From Wenzhouxiangella sp. AB-CW3 (GTDB lineage: Bacteria; Pseudomonadota; Gammaproteobacteria; Xanthomonadales; Wenzhouxiangellaceae): 64,000 nt of DNA. The stretch covers positions 3,363,225 to 3,427,224 of the forward strand of contig NZ_CP061368.1 of NCBI RefSeq assembly GCF_014725735.1, given 5' to 3'. Both the position numbers and the translations under genes were made by a program. Shown here one piece after another: positions 42,130-51,523 of the stretch (position 1 is its first letter; every line of letters begins with the position of its first letter). Below the pieces are notes generated by a model. That model did not search any database. It was not told the origin of the DNA and saw nothing but the letters and a program-made list of their open reading frames with translations.

Positions 42130-43341
42130 CTATGGACCGCCGCCGGCCCGGATCTCGTCTATAGCCGCAAGCAGGATGTCAGCCTCGTCGAGACCATTGG
42201 GCCAGTGCGGCGACAGGCGCAGCCAGCCGTCGGGGCTGGCGCTCTCAATGCCGTACTCGGCAAGTGCCCGCGACCAGGCCGGACCGGCCGCGGCGTCGGT
42301 TGTACACACACTCAATATGCCGGAGCGCCCCTCATTTTCGACCATGCGGGCGCTGCTGAACCCGCGATCGAGCAGGCCGGGCTCGAGTGCATCATGCCAG
42401 GCCTGGACATGCTCGAAGATGGACTCGACTCCGATGGCATCGATCAGGCCGACGCTGGCCTCCAGGCCGGCGGCGGCCAGTGTGTGCGGGGTGCCGAACT
42501 CGACCATGCGTGCCGATTGAACCAGGGGGCGGTCATAACGCAACTCGTTCGGAGCGCGGGTCAGGAATGCAAACGGATCGGCGTGACTGAGCCAGCCGGC
42601 GACATTGGGTTCAAGGCGTGCTGCCGCTTCCGCGCGGGCATAGAAGCAACCTGTGCCTTCCGGCCCCATCAGCCATTTGTGGCTGCCGCAGGTCAGATAG
42701 TCGATGGCGCAGGCTTCGACATCCAGCGGCACCACGCCCATCGCCTGGATGGCATCGACGAACAGTTCGGCGCCATGCTGGCGACACATCGCCCCCATGG
42801 TTTCCAGCGGCATGCGCTGACCAGTGGTGAACTGCACTGCACTGACGGCCACCAGGCGGATGCCGGCGCGCAGATGGTCTTCCATCTGCTGCAACCAGCC
42901 GGCGTGATCAGTACGGAAATCATCGGCCCTCATCCACACCAGTTCCAGCCCTTCGCGCCGTGCCGCCTGCTGCCAGGGCGTGATGTTGGTGGGAAACTCG
43001 CCATCAAAAACGAGGATGCGATCCCCGCGCCGCCAGGGAATGCCCAGCGCCACCGCCAGCACGCCGGCCGTGGTGTTGCCCACCAGCGCCAGGTCGCGGG
43101 TCGGTGCACCGATCAGATGGGCCAGTCGCCCACGCAGGCGCTCGCGCCGTTCGGTCTCGTTGGCATAGCTGCCCATGCCATCACGGGCATACTGCGACAG
43201 GCAGGCACTAACCGCATTGACCACCGGCTGCGACGGCGGCGAGAGCGAGGCATGGTTGGCGTAAACCCGTGTTTCAAGCTCCGGGAACAACTCCCGGCTA
43301 CCCAGCCGGGGCGGTGCGTAGCGATCAACTGCGCTTGCCAT
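42130..43341 (-). CDS. Class V aminotransferase (PLP-dependent)
   Basis: 403 aa from the ATG at 43341, which has GGAGG 8 bp upstream; a longer frame to 43455 lacks this. Fold-type I residues are clear: the PLP-phosphate region NTTAGVLAVALG, FVDAIQAMGVVPLD with the ring-stacking Asp, and SHKWLMGPEGTG with the Schiff-base lysine. Class V includes cysteine desulfurases, isopenicillin-N epimerases and kynureninase-like enzymes; the GSHKW context fits the epimerase/desulfurase-like group, without further resolution. Divergent from tamA. Confidence 0.87.
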   Translation of the reverse strand: MASAVDRYAPPRLGSRELFPELETRVYANHASLSPPSQPVVNAVSACLSQYARDGMGSYANETERRERLRGRLAHLIGAPTRDLALVGNTTAGVLAVALGIPWRRGDRILVFDGEFPTNITPWQQAARREGLELVWMRADDFRTDHAGWLQQMEDHLRAGIRLVAVSAVQFTTGQRMPLETMGAMCRQHGAELFVDAIQAMGVVPLDVEACAIDYLTCGSHKWLMGPEGTGCFYARAEAAARLEPNVAGWLSHADPFAFLTRAPNELRYDRPLVQSARMVEFGTPHTLAAAGLEASVGLIDAIGVESIFEHVQAWHDALEPGLLDRGFSSARMVENEGRSGILSVCTTDAAAGPAWSRALAEYGIESASPDGWLRLSPHWPNGLDEADILLAAIDEIRAGGGP

Positions 43342-43538
43342 ACTCGCGGCCTCCGCTCGCCCTGCCACCGATCGTGTGTTCGAACAATGGTCTGATACAG
43401 CCTGCAAACATACCAAATCTCGCTGAGTGGTCTGGGCCCGAAGCTTAGCACTCATGGCCGGCCGATCACCGGGAACGCCCCCGGTTCACGTGCGATTCAC
43501 TTGAAACCCGGGCTCGCGGTTACCATAGCGCTTTACAC

Positions 43539-45476
43539 ATGGTTGCATCCTGGTTGGCCTCTTTGCCCAGATTGTTGATTGTCGCCCTGCTCGCCCTGAG
43601 CCTGTCGATCGCGGTACGCGCCGATTCCGGCAGCGTTGTGACCGAAGTATCCGGCATCAGCGGCGAATTGCTCGAGAACGTGCGCTTGAGCGTGTCGCTG
43701 GTGCGAGCTGAATCACTCGATGAGATATCGGTCTGGCGGTTGCGCCAGATGGCCACCGATGCTCGTTCGGAGGTACGCGAAGCCCTGCGTCCCTTTGGCT
43801 ACTATCGGCCCCGGGTGGAAGTGCGGCTGGACGAACCCGAGACCGAAGGCGACCCCTGGCGCGCCACACTTCGGGTTGAACCAGGTCGCCCTGTGCGGGT
43901 TCATGCCGCCGAGATCCGCATTACCGGTGAAGGCGCCGATGACCCCGAACTCAAGGAGTGGCAGGCCGAATGGCCGCTGCCGGAAGACGCGGTGTTGCGC
44001 CACGAGGACTGGAGTGAAGCCTGGCGCGATCTTGAACGACTGGCCGAGCGCCGCGGCTACTTCGACGCACATTTCGTGGCCCGCCGCATCGAGGTCGACC
44101 CGGACCGCAACCGGGCCGATCTCAGGCTGGTCTACGACACCGGGCCGCGCTACCGCTTCGGTACCTACCGGGCTCGGGACGCCGATTTTTCCGATCGGCT
44201 GATCAATCGTCTGACCATCGTCGAGCCCGGCGAGGCCTACGACATTACCCGGGTGGACGAACAACGCGAAGCCCTGGTCCGAGCCGGTCTGTTCCGACGC
44301 GTGATCATCGAAGAGGAACGCGACAGCGAGGAGCATGTCGTTGACCTGGACTACCAGCTCGAAACGCGTCCGCCCAACACCTATCGGGCAACCGCCGGCT
44401 TTGGCACGGACACCGGTGCCCGCCTCCAGCTTGGCTGGGAACGCCACTACCTGTCGCGCCGCGGCAATCGCCTGGATTCCGCCCTGGGTTTGCAGCAGCG
44501 CAACAATGAAATGGTGGCACGGTCGGAGTATCAACACCCTCGCGGCAGCACGCCGTCCGACTTTCTGACCGCCGGCATGTTTCTCAGACGCGAACAGGAC
44601 AACTTCCGCTTCATCGACGAGAACCGACTGGAGCCGGTCTTCGACGCTTTCGAGGGACGGCGTGAGCAATCCGAGATCAGCTTCGGTCGCATGCAGGAGC
44701 GTGGCTGGCTGCCGCGGTGGTTCCAGCCGGTCGAGGAACGCCTCAGCATTTCCGTGCTGCACGAATCGTTCGATGCCTTTCGGGAAGCCCGTTTTTCCGA
44801 AGAGAATGAAGCCCTGCTGGCGGCCAACCCCGACCTGGAAGAGCTTTTGCGCACCAGCACCGACACCATATCGGTCGGTGCGCGCTGGCGGTTGCCCAAC
44901 ATCAGCGGCAGCGGATTTCACACCCAGGGGCAGGTGCTGCGCGCACACGTCATCGCCGCCCACGAATCGCTGGGATCTCCGGTCAGCTTTACCCAAGGCT
45001 ATCTCGGCGGGCGCTGGCATCACCTGTTCGGTGATCGCCACAAGCTGCTCTTGCGTGGTGAGCTCGGCTACACCGAGGCGCGTACCCGTGAAATGGATCT
45101 GACGCTTGATGACCGACAGCTCGAGCTGTCGCTGACCGAGCTGCCGGAGCGCTATCGTTTCAGAACCGGTGGCGACCGCAGCGTGCGCGGCTACGGTTTC
45201 GAGAACCTGAGCACCAACCGCAATGGCGCCAATCACCTGGTCGTCGGTTCGATGGAATACGAGTATCGCGTTGGTGAGAGCTGGTCGCTGGCGGCCTTCT
45301 ACGATGTCGGCAACGCCTTCAACGACCTCGGCAATCCGAAGCTGCGCCGCGGCACCGGTGTCGGTTTTCGCTGGTATACGCTGATCGGACCGATTCAGCT
45401 CGATATCGCCAGCCCCCTGGATGACCCCGACACATCCTGGCGGCTGCACTTCACCATTGGCACGCAACTGCTATGA
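43539..45476 (+). CDS. tamA: Outer-membrane assembly protein TamA (Omp85 family)
   Basis: 645 aa. A signal peptide (LLIVALLALSLSIAVRA-DS) is followed by about three POTRA domains (about 30-260) and a 16-strand Omp85 barrel carrying the L6-loop signature RFRTGGDRSVRGYGFE. TamA works with TamB to insert certain outer-membrane proteins and to move phospholipids. Its stop overlaps the tamB start by 4 bp. Length is slightly more than the usual 577 aa. Confidence 0.93.
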   Translation: MVASWLASLPRLLIVALLALSLSIAVRADSGSVVTEVSGISGELLENVRLSVSLVRAESLDEISVWRLRQMATDARSEVREALRPFGYYRPRVEVRLDEPETEGDPWRATLRVEPGRPVRVHAAEIRITGEGADDPELKEWQAEWPLPEDAVLRHEDWSEAWRDLERLAERRGYFDAHFVARRIEVDPDRNRADLRLVYDTGPRYRFGTYRARDADFSDRLINRLTIVEPGEAYDITRVDEQREALVRAGLFRRVIIEEERDSEEHVVDLDYQLETRPPNTYRATAGFGTDTGARLQLGWERHYLSRRGNRLDSALGLQQRNNEMVARSEYQHPRGSTPSDFLTAGMFLRREQDNFRFIDENRLEPVFDAFEGRREQSEISFGRMQERGWLPRWFQPVEERLSISVLHESFDAFREARFSEENEALLAANPDLEELLRTSTDTISVGARWRLPNISGSGFHTQGQVLRAHVIAAHESLGSPVSFTQGYLGGRWHHLFGDRHKLLLRGELGYTEARTREMDLTLDDRQLELSLTELPERYRFRTGGDRSVRGYGFENLSTNRNGANHLVVGSMEYEYRVGESWSLAAFYDVGNAFNDLGNPKLRRGTGVGFRWYTLIGPIQLDIASPLDDPDTSWRLHFTIGTQLL

Positions 45477-48400
45477 AGAAACTGCTGATCATCGTCGCGA
45501 TCCTGTTGGCCCTGCTGGCCGCCGGCCTGGTCTCGGCCTGGTGGTGGCTGACCGATACCCGCAGCGGCGCCCAGTGGGCGCTGAATCGGGCCGCGCCGCA
45601 CCTGGACGTTCTGAGCTGGGAGCAGCTTGAAGGCGGCCTGGCCAGCGGCCTGGTCTTTGATGGCGTGGTGCTGGAACAGGCCGGCACCCGCGTGACCGCA
45701 GATCGGCTGGAGCTGGCAGCACGCGTTCATCTGCTGGGCGGGCCCCGGGTACACGTCCAGCATCTCTACCTGCATGGTCCGAACGTTCATCTGCCCGCAC
45801 CGGCGGACGAGGAGCGCGAACCCGGCGACCCGTTCGATCCCGGCGCGCTGGCCTTGCCGCTGGCCATCGACATCCATGATCTGCGCATCGAGCGCTTCGA
45901 GCTCCACCAGCACGATGGAGAAACACAGGCGGTCGATCGGCTGAGTTTCTCCGGACACTATTCCGACCACATCCGCATCGACCGCCTGGCTGTGTCCGCA
46001 CCCGCCGGTCAGCTTGAAGGCAGCGGTCAGTGGTCGCTGGTCCAGCCCTACTCCGTGCGCCTGAACCTGAGCTCCGAACTCGCGATAGACGAGGAAACCG
46101 GCCAGGCGCTGGACCTGGAAATCCGCGGACCTATGAATTCACTGGAAGTGGGCCTGACAGCGCAAGGCCCCGCGGCACTCAGCGGCCAGGCGCGTGTGCG
46201 CGGGCTGCCCGACGTGCCCTCCGGGCGCCTGCGGCTGGAAGGTCAGTTCGCCGACTGGCCCGGTCTGGATCTGGCCCTGACCGAGCTTGATATCGAGGCC
46301 GAGGGTGACGCTGATGACTGGTCGCTGGTACTCGACACGCGCCTGAACGGCATGGAGATACCGCCGGCACGCTGGCAGCTCCAGGCCAGCGGCGACCTGG
46401 CGCGGGTCGACATCGAGTCACTGCGCAGCGATATTCTGGACGGCGAGATCCAGGGTCGTGGCTGGCTTGATCACGGTGGCGAGACCCTGGCGGCCAGCAT
46501 GGACTTGCAGTTCAGCGGCCTGGACTTTACCTCGCTTTACCCGGAATGGCCTGACCAGGCCCGTGTCGAAGGCGAACTGGCGGCCCGGATCGACGGCGAC
46601 GAGATCCATCTCGAGCACGTTGACCTGTCAGCCCCGCCAACAGAGTTGAAGCTCACGGGCAATGGCCGATTCGTGCCCGCGGCCGACGAGCTGGCCCTGG
46701 ACCTGGAATGGGCCAACCTGGTCTGGCCGCCCCTGCTCGACGAAGGTGAACCCCTGCTGTCCAGCGAATCCGGACGGGTGCGCCTGAGCGGACGCATCAG
46801 TGACTGGCAGCTGGAACTTGATGCCCTGCTGGCGAGCGCCGAGCTGCCGGCCGGCCAACTGGACCTGCGCGCAACCGGAAGCAACGAGCGCGCCGACTTC
46901 GAACGGCTGTCGCTGAACCTGCAAGAGGCCGGCCGACTGGCCGCCCAGGGCGATGTCGCATGGGCACCCGAGTTGGAAACCCGCATTGAGCTGACCCTGG
47001 AACAGCTCGACCCGGGGCGCTTTGTTGCGCAGCTGCCCGGGCGCATCGATGCCCGCGCCACTGTTGCTGCCCGACAGAACGAGCGCCTGCAACTCGATAT
47101 CCAACTCGACCGGCTCGCCGGCCAGCTTCGGGATCACGCCTTGGCCGGTAGTGGCCGGCTGCGACTGACCGACGATATGCCCGAAGCCGCCCGGCTGGAT
47201 ATCAGCCTGGGCGACAACCAGATCGGCATTGCCAGCGAAGATGGCAATCACTGGCAATGGCGCCTGGATGCCGACGCACTGGATCAGCTCTGGCCGGGCA
47301 TTTCGGGCAGCGCCCTGCTCCAAGGCAGCCTGTCGCCGCACGAGCGCAGGTTGCTGGCCCGTGGCGAGGTCGAGGCTGCCGGATTCGGCGACTTCTCCGT
47401 CGAACGTGTCCACCTTGACACCGAACTGCACTGGGACGAACAACCCAGGGTGGATGCCAGCCTGAAGCTCAGCGACCTCGATCTCAATCCCTGGGACCGC
47501 ATTGACCAGATCGAGATGGTGGTCAGTGGTGGCTGCGTCGACCATCGTATGGAACTCAACTTGTCGGGCATGCGCGGCACCCTGGACATGGCCGGGCGCG
47601 GCACGCTGGAAGGCTGCCTGACCGACTATTCGGGGTGGGAGGGCCATATCGAGCGCCTCTACCTGGGTGAGACCGTCGCCGGCAACTGGCAACTGGCCGA
47701 GGGATTGCCGATCCGCATCGATCCTGATACCACTGAAGCGGGGCCGGGCTGCCTGCGCGCCGTGGGCGATGGAGACGGCCGGCTGTGCCTGCGCGAGCTG
47801 CAACTCGACAGCGACAACCACGTGCGCATCGGCATTCACCAGGTGCCCATGGATCTCTTGCTGTTGCCGCTGGACCCGGTGTTCACGCTGACCACACCAC
47901 TGTCTGGCCAGATGGACGCAAGCTGGAGTGGTGGTGGCATCGAGCAGGTCACCGGCCATCTCGAACTCGAACCCGGCGCTCTGCGCGCCCTCGGCGACGA
48001 CGACGACCTGCTGACCATCGATTCGGTCAGACTGGACTTCATCCCGCAGGGGGGCCACGGCCTGCTGCTCGACCTGATCGCCCGCCTGGAAGGAGACAGC
48101 GAACTGACCGGACAGGCCCATGTGATCGACCTGCGCGACCCCGGCAGCACCTTGATCAATGCCGACACCCGGCTCGACCTGCCCGACATCGGCGCCTTCA
48201 ACCACCTGGTCGCCGAACTCGATCAGCTGGGAGGCCGCCTGCATGCGCGTCTGAACCTGGCCGGCAGCGTGAACGCGCCCAATATCAATGGCCGCCTGAG
48301 TATTTCCGACGGCTTCCTGGCCCACGCGCCACTGGGCCTGAGGGTCACCGACATCGACTTCGACCTGGAAGGCGTGACTGACCATGCCACGCTGGTCGGA

Positions 48401-49300
48401 CGGATGAAGTCGGGGGATGGCCACTTGAATCTCGACGGCGCGCTGACCCAGCAGGACGGACGCTGGGTGATGGAAGCCGGCATCGAAGGCGACGGTTTTT
48501 CCTTTGCCGACGTCGACTGGCTGCGCATTGATGCTAGCCCGTCCATACAACTGACCGGCAATCACGACCGTCTCGACATTGATGGCGACATCAAAATCGA
48601 CCGTCTGCGCGGCGGCCTGCCACCTGGCGCCGGTGAGCGGATCCGGCCCTCCGGCGACGTGGTCGTGCTGGGCGAAACGATTGAAGACGACCCCGACCTG
48701 CCGGTACGGCGTCTACACGGCCGGCTCGGTATCCATGTTGGTGACAATGCACGCATGTCCGCTCTGGGCCTGCAGGCGCGCCTTGCCGGCGATCTGGAGC
48801 TGCTGTGGAACGGCGGCCCGGAACCGCGAGGTCGTGGCGTCATCCTCATACCCGAGGGGTCCTACCGGGCCTACGGCCAGAACCTGGAGATCCGCGACGG
48901 CGAAGTGTTGTTTACCGGTCACCCACTCGACAACCCCCGCCTCGACATCCGCGCGGTGCGCGACATCTTCGGCGACCCGCGCGTCGAGGCAGCCGGGGTA
49001 CACATCCGTGGCCCGGCCCGCGACCCCATCGTCGAACTCTACACCGACCCACCAACCACCGACGAAAAGGCCCTGGCCTACGTGGTCACCGGCGCCGATT
49101 TCGATCATGCCGGCGGCCAGGCGGCCGTGAACGTCGGCTTCTACCTGCTGCCCCGCCTGTTCGTCAGCTACGGCATTGGCCTGTTCGAGGCCGGCAACGT
49201 GCTGTCCGGACGCTACGAACTGTCGGAACGCTGGGGTGTGCGGGTGGTATCGGGTGAGCGGGATACCGGGGTGGATATTGGCTTCATTACCGATAGGTAA
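45473..49300 (+). CDS. tamB: Translocation and assembly module protein TamB (DUF490)
   Basis: 1275 aa. One N-terminal transmembrane helix (LLIIVAILLALLAAGLVSAW) anchors it in the inner membrane. A long repetitive beta-rich (AsmA-like/bridge-like) region spans the periplasm, and the C-terminal DUF490 domain ends in the TDPPTTDEKALAYVVTGAD and YLLPRLFVSYGIGLF motifs that engage TamA. It is coupled to tamA by ATGA. Length matches E. coli TamB (1259 aa). Confidence 0.94.
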   Translation: MKKLLIIVAILLALLAAGLVSAWWWLTDTRSGAQWALNRAAPHLDVLSWEQLEGGLASGLVFDGVVLEQAGTRVTADRLELAARVHLLGGPRVHVQHLYLHGPNVHLPAPADEEREPGDPFDPGALALPLAIDIHDLRIERFELHQHDGETQAVDRLSFSGHYSDHIRIDRLAVSAPAGQLEGSGQWSLVQPYSVRLNLSSELAIDEETGQALDLEIRGPMNSLEVGLTAQGPAALSGQARVRGLPDVPSGRLRLEGQFADWPGLDLALTELDIEAEGDADDWSLVLDTRLNGMEIPPARWQLQASGDLARVDIESLRSDILDGEIQGRGWLDHGGETLAASMDLQFSGLDFTSLYPEWPDQARVEGELAARIDGDEIHLEHVDLSAPPTELKLTGNGRFVPAADELALDLEWANLVWPPLLDEGEPLLSSESGRVRLSGRISDWQLELDALLASAELPAGQLDLRATGSNERADFERLSLNLQEAGRLAAQGDVAWAPELETRIELTLEQLDPGRFVAQLPGRIDARATVAARQNERLQLDIQLDRLAGQLRDHALAGSGRLRLTDDMPEAARLDISLGDNQIGIASEDGNHWQWRLDADALDQLWPGISGSALLQGSLSPHERRLLARGEVEAAGFGDFSVERVHLDTELHWDEQPRVDASLKLSDLDLNPWDRIDQIEMVVSGGCVDHRMELNLSGMRGTLDMAGRGTLEGCLTDYSGWEGHIERLYLGETVAGNWQLAEGLPIRIDPDTTEAGPGCLRAVGDGDGRLCLRELQLDSDNHVRIGIHQVPMDLLLLPLDPVFTLTTPLSGQMDASWSGGGIEQVTGHLELEPGALRALGDDDDLLTIDSVRLDFIPQGGHGLLLDLIARLEGDSELTGQAHVIDLRDPGSTLINADTRLDLPDIGAFNHLVAELDQLGGRLHARLNLAGSVNAPNINGRLSISDGFLAHAPLGLRVTDIDFDLEGVTDHATLVGRMKSGDGHLNLDGALTQQDGRWVMEAGIEGDGFSFADVDWLRIDASPSIQLTGNHDRLDIDGDIKIDRLRGGLPPGAGERIRPSGDVVVLGETIEDDPDLPVRRLHGRLGIHVGDNARMSALGLQARLAGDLELLWNGGPEPRGRGVILIPEGSYRAYGQNLEIRDGEVLFTGHPLDNPRLDIRAVRDIFGDPRVEAAGVHIRGPARDPIVELYTDPPTTDEKALAYVVTGADFDHAGGQAAVNVGFYLLPRLFVSYGIGLFEAGNVLSGRYELSERWGVRVVSGERDTGVDIGFITDR

Positions 49301-49386
49301 CAGGGTTCAGGGTTCAGGGTTCAGGGTTCAGGGTTCAGGAAATCGTCTCAACTGCCCGCCCCTGAAACCTGAACCCTGAAACCTCA
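49301..49386. repeat. GGGTTCA tandem repeats with an inverted half
   Basis: About five copies of the 7-bp unit GGGTTCA (49303-49339) begin right after the tamB stop, and AACCTGAACCCTGAAACCT (about 49366-49384) gives inverted copies, so the RNA could fold into a hairpin. It probably acts as the end of the tam transcript. The -10 TATAAT (49391-49396) of the next gene follows directly. Confidence 0.65.
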
Positions 49387-49435
49387 ACCGTATAATTGTT
49401 TCAACAAATTTCCGTCGTAGAAATGAGGAACGCCC

Positions 49436-49906
49436 ATGACTAATCCGGCCAAGTGCCTTCAGGAAACCTATGCACCGCATAACGCCTGTTTTGGGTGTGG
49501 GCCGTCCAATGAAAAAGGGCTGCGGATTCGGTCTTTCGTCCAGGGCGATCGGGTGGTGGCCGACTGGACGCCGGAGGCGCATCACGAGGCGTTCCCGGGC
49601 GTGCTCAACGGCGGCATCATCGGATCGCTGCTCGACTGTCACATGAACTGGACGGCGGCCTGGCACCTGATGGAATCGCAAAAGCTGGACAAGCCGCCGT
49701 GCACGGTCACCATGGAGTACGCGGTCAAGCTGCGCCGCCCGACCCCGACCGACGGCCCGCTGCACCTGGAAGCCTGGGTGACCGACACCGACGGCGACAT
49801 GGTCACCGTGGAGGCCGAACTGAGCGCGGGCGAAAAGATCTGCGACCGCGCCACCGGCAAGTTCATCGCCGTACAGCCGGGGCATCCGGCTTACCACCGC
49901 TGGTAG
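49436..49906 (+). CDS. PaaI-type hotdog thioesterase
   Basis: 156 aa. It has the hotdog-fold core with HHEAFPGVLNGGIIGSLLDCH, where the HxxxxPGxxxGG pattern sits at the active site, and VTMEYAVKLRRPTPTDGPL. An N-terminal CFGCGPSN gives extra cysteines. Such enzymes hydrolyse acyl-CoA thioesters. GAGGAACGCCC precedes the ATG and TATAAT lies at 49391-49396. Substrate unknown. Confidence 0.83.
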   Translation: MTNPAKCLQETYAPHNACFGCGPSNEKGLRIRSFVQGDRVVADWTPEAHHEAFPGVLNGGIIGSLLDCHMNWTAAWHLMESQKLDKPPCTVTMEYAVKLRRPTPTDGPLHLEAWVTDTDGDMVTVEAELSAGEKICDRATGKFIAVQPGHPAYHRW

Positions 49907-49928
49907 CCGCAGCGGAGCGAACACCGGG

Positions 49929-50162
49929 GGTGGGAGTAGACGCCGGGCGGTATCGGGCAATGCGGCGGCATTTGTGGCGATCGGCCGGCAAGGGTTCGTA
50001 ATGCCACGCAGGCGTTTTGGTGCCACTGAAACACCGCCTATGCATCGGTTGGATCAAGGGATTCGAGTCAGGCCAGTGCTACGGCTGGTACGGCAAGCAC
50101 ATAAGTAGCGGCCGCGCCGCAAATGCCGCCGCATTGCCCGACACCACCCGTCCACCCCCACC
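49929..50162. mobile_element. Miniature inverted-repeat element (MITE-like)
   Basis: About 234 bp flanked by imperfect inverted repeats of about 50 bp: the left arm 49929-49979 and the right arm 50115-50162 (inverted). They share an unbroken TCGGGCAATGCGGCGGCATT core and GGTGGG at the outer tips. No coding capacity is evident inside. It fills the gap between the thioesterase gene and the TauE/SafE gene; the right arm touches the stop of the latter. No target duplication can be identified with confidence. Confidence 0.75.
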
Positions 50163-50881
50163 TACCTTCGTGGGGTGACGCAGTCGACGACGAACTGCAT
50201 CCACGGATGGTCGATCGAATGCGCCAGCCAGGGCCCCAGTGCCACCAGCAACCCGGAAAAGGCAACAAGAAACGCAGCGGTGTAACGCAACCCCCGGCGA
50301 TTGACGGCCGAACGAAACTTCAGCACGGCCAGGCCGGTGCCCAGCAGCAAGGGCACGGTGCCGATACCGAATGCCAGGACCATGGCGGTCGTGGCCAGCG
50401 GGTCGGCCAGAAACACGGCGGCGGCGACCACTGAATAGAGCAGCCCGCATGGCAACAAGCCCCACAACAGCCCAAGCCCGAGTGCGTTGTCCAGCGACCT
50501 GACGGGAAGAAAGCGGGCAAGTAGCGGCATCAGACGGCGCGTGAATGGTGCCGCCAGTTCGCCGGCCCGGTCGCGGAAGCGTCCGGGCAGTGCAATGTAG
50601 GCGGCCATGGCGACCAGCAAGGCGCCGAGCAGCACTCGCATGATCAAGGGAGCCGTTTCCGGCAACAGCGTGGCCGGGAGCATGCCGATGCCCGTGGCCA
50701 CCAGGGCTATGGCCAGGTAGCTGGCAATCCGTCCCAGATGAAAACCGGCCGCCAGCCCGGGCCGGTCGCCGGGCAACTGGGCATGCAACATGCCAGCGAT
50801 GCCCCCGCACATGCCCAGGCAGTGAGTCGAACCGAACAGTCCGGCCAGCAGGCCGGCCAGTAAAGCCGCCTCCGGCGTCAT
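50162..50881 (-). CDS. Sulfite exporter TauE/SafE-type membrane protein near the cbb3 locus
   Basis: 239 aa from the ATG at 50881. About six to seven membrane segments, with the motif GSTHCLGMCGGIAGML at the first helix and LPCGLLYSVVAAAVF later. These cysteine pairs mark the DsbD-like/urease-accessory-type branch found beside ccoNOQP loci, thought to act in metal (copper) delivery or cytochrome maturation. A longer reading from 50962 lacks a good signal. It is separated from ccoS by the PilZ gene on the other strand. Confidence 0.82.
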   Translation of the reverse strand: MTPEAALLAGLLAGLFGSTHCLGMCGGIAGMLHAQLPGDRPGLAAGFHLGRIASYLAIALVATGIGMLPATLLPETAPLIMRVLLGALLVAMAAYIALPGRFRDRAGELAAPFTRRLMPLLARFLPVRSLDNALGLGLLWGLLPCGLLYSVVAAAVFLADPLATTAMVLAFGIGTVPLLLGTGLAVLKFRSAVNRRGLRYTAAFLVAFSGLLVALGPWLAHSIDHPWMQFVVDCVTPRR

Positions 50882-50976
50882 CGTTCCGCTGGCTCCCCGC
50901 CCGGTGGTGAAGGCATGAAAGGATCGGGCTGTGCTAATCTGATCATTACCATCCCCAACCATGCCGGGAGCAGCCC

Positions 50977-51324
50977 ATGAACGACAGACGCGCTTACGAT
51001 CGCCGGCATTCGATCATATACCTGCAGGTGTTCGACCGGGACTCGGGTTCGGCACTGGGCAACCTGGTCGATATTTCGGAAAAAGGTGTCATGCTGGTCA
51101 GCAAGGCGCCCATGGAGAACGACCAGCAGTATGCCTTGCGCATGCATCTGCCCGAACCAGTCAACGGCAACTATACGGTGGACTTCGAAGCGGTGGTGCG
51201 CTGGTGTCGACAGGACATCAATCCCGACCTGTACGACATCGGCTTCGAGCTGATCAATCCGCCAAAGTCTTTCGAGGATGCGCTGGAAAGCCTGGTCAAG
51301 GGATACATGTTTACCGGCAACTAG
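50977..51324 (+). CDS. PilZ-domain protein (cyclic di-GMP receptor)
   Basis: 115 aa, a stand-alone PilZ domain. The c-di-GMP-binding arginines can be placed in RRAYDRRHS and the second motif in LVDISEKGVML (DxSxxG). It ends with a helix (SFEDALESLVKGYM). It may regulate motility or surface behaviour in response to c-di-GMP. It is on the opposite strand to its neighbours. Confidence 0.86.
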   Translation: MNDRRAYDRRHSIIYLQVFDRDSGSALGNLVDISEKGVMLVSKAPMENDQQYALRMHLPEPVNGNYTVDFEAVVRWCRQDINPDLYDIGFELINPPKSFEDALESLVKGYMFTGN

Positions 51325-51346
51325 CCCGGAATAATCATGCCCCGGC

Positions 51347-51523
51347 CTACTGCGAGCCAGAGCGATCATTATCGTTCGGCGGCTCTTCATCGTCGTCGAG
51401 AATATCCATCGCCGGAGTATCCAGGTCATCGAACTGATCGTTCTTCACGGCCCAGAAAAAGGCGCCGATGGCCAGCACCATGAGAATGACCGACAGCGGG
51501 ATGAGGACGTAGATGATGTTCAT
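51347..51523 (-). CDS. ccoS: cbb3 oxidase maturation protein CcoS
   Basis: 58 aa from the ATG at 51523. One membrane helix (IIYVLIPLSVILMVLAIGAFF) followed by WAVKNDQFDDLDTPA, the CcoS signature, and an acidic tail. CcoS helps insert copper and heme cofactors into the cbb3 oxidase. Its start overlaps the ccoI stop by 4 bp, so it is the last gene of the maturation operon. Confidence 0.93.
   Translation of the reverse strand: MNIIYVLIPLSVILMVLAIGAFFWAVKNDQFDDLDTPAMDILDDDEEPPNDNDRSGSQ

Noticed and set aside
46628-48565. 645-codon minus-strand frame inside tamB
   Set aside because: Opposite-strand shadow of the repetitive beta-rich tamB gene; no recognised domain.
49301-49340. GGGTTCA repeats as a CRISPR or telomere-like array
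   Set aside because: Units are 7 bp with no spacers and only about five copies; no cas genes or chromosome-end context.
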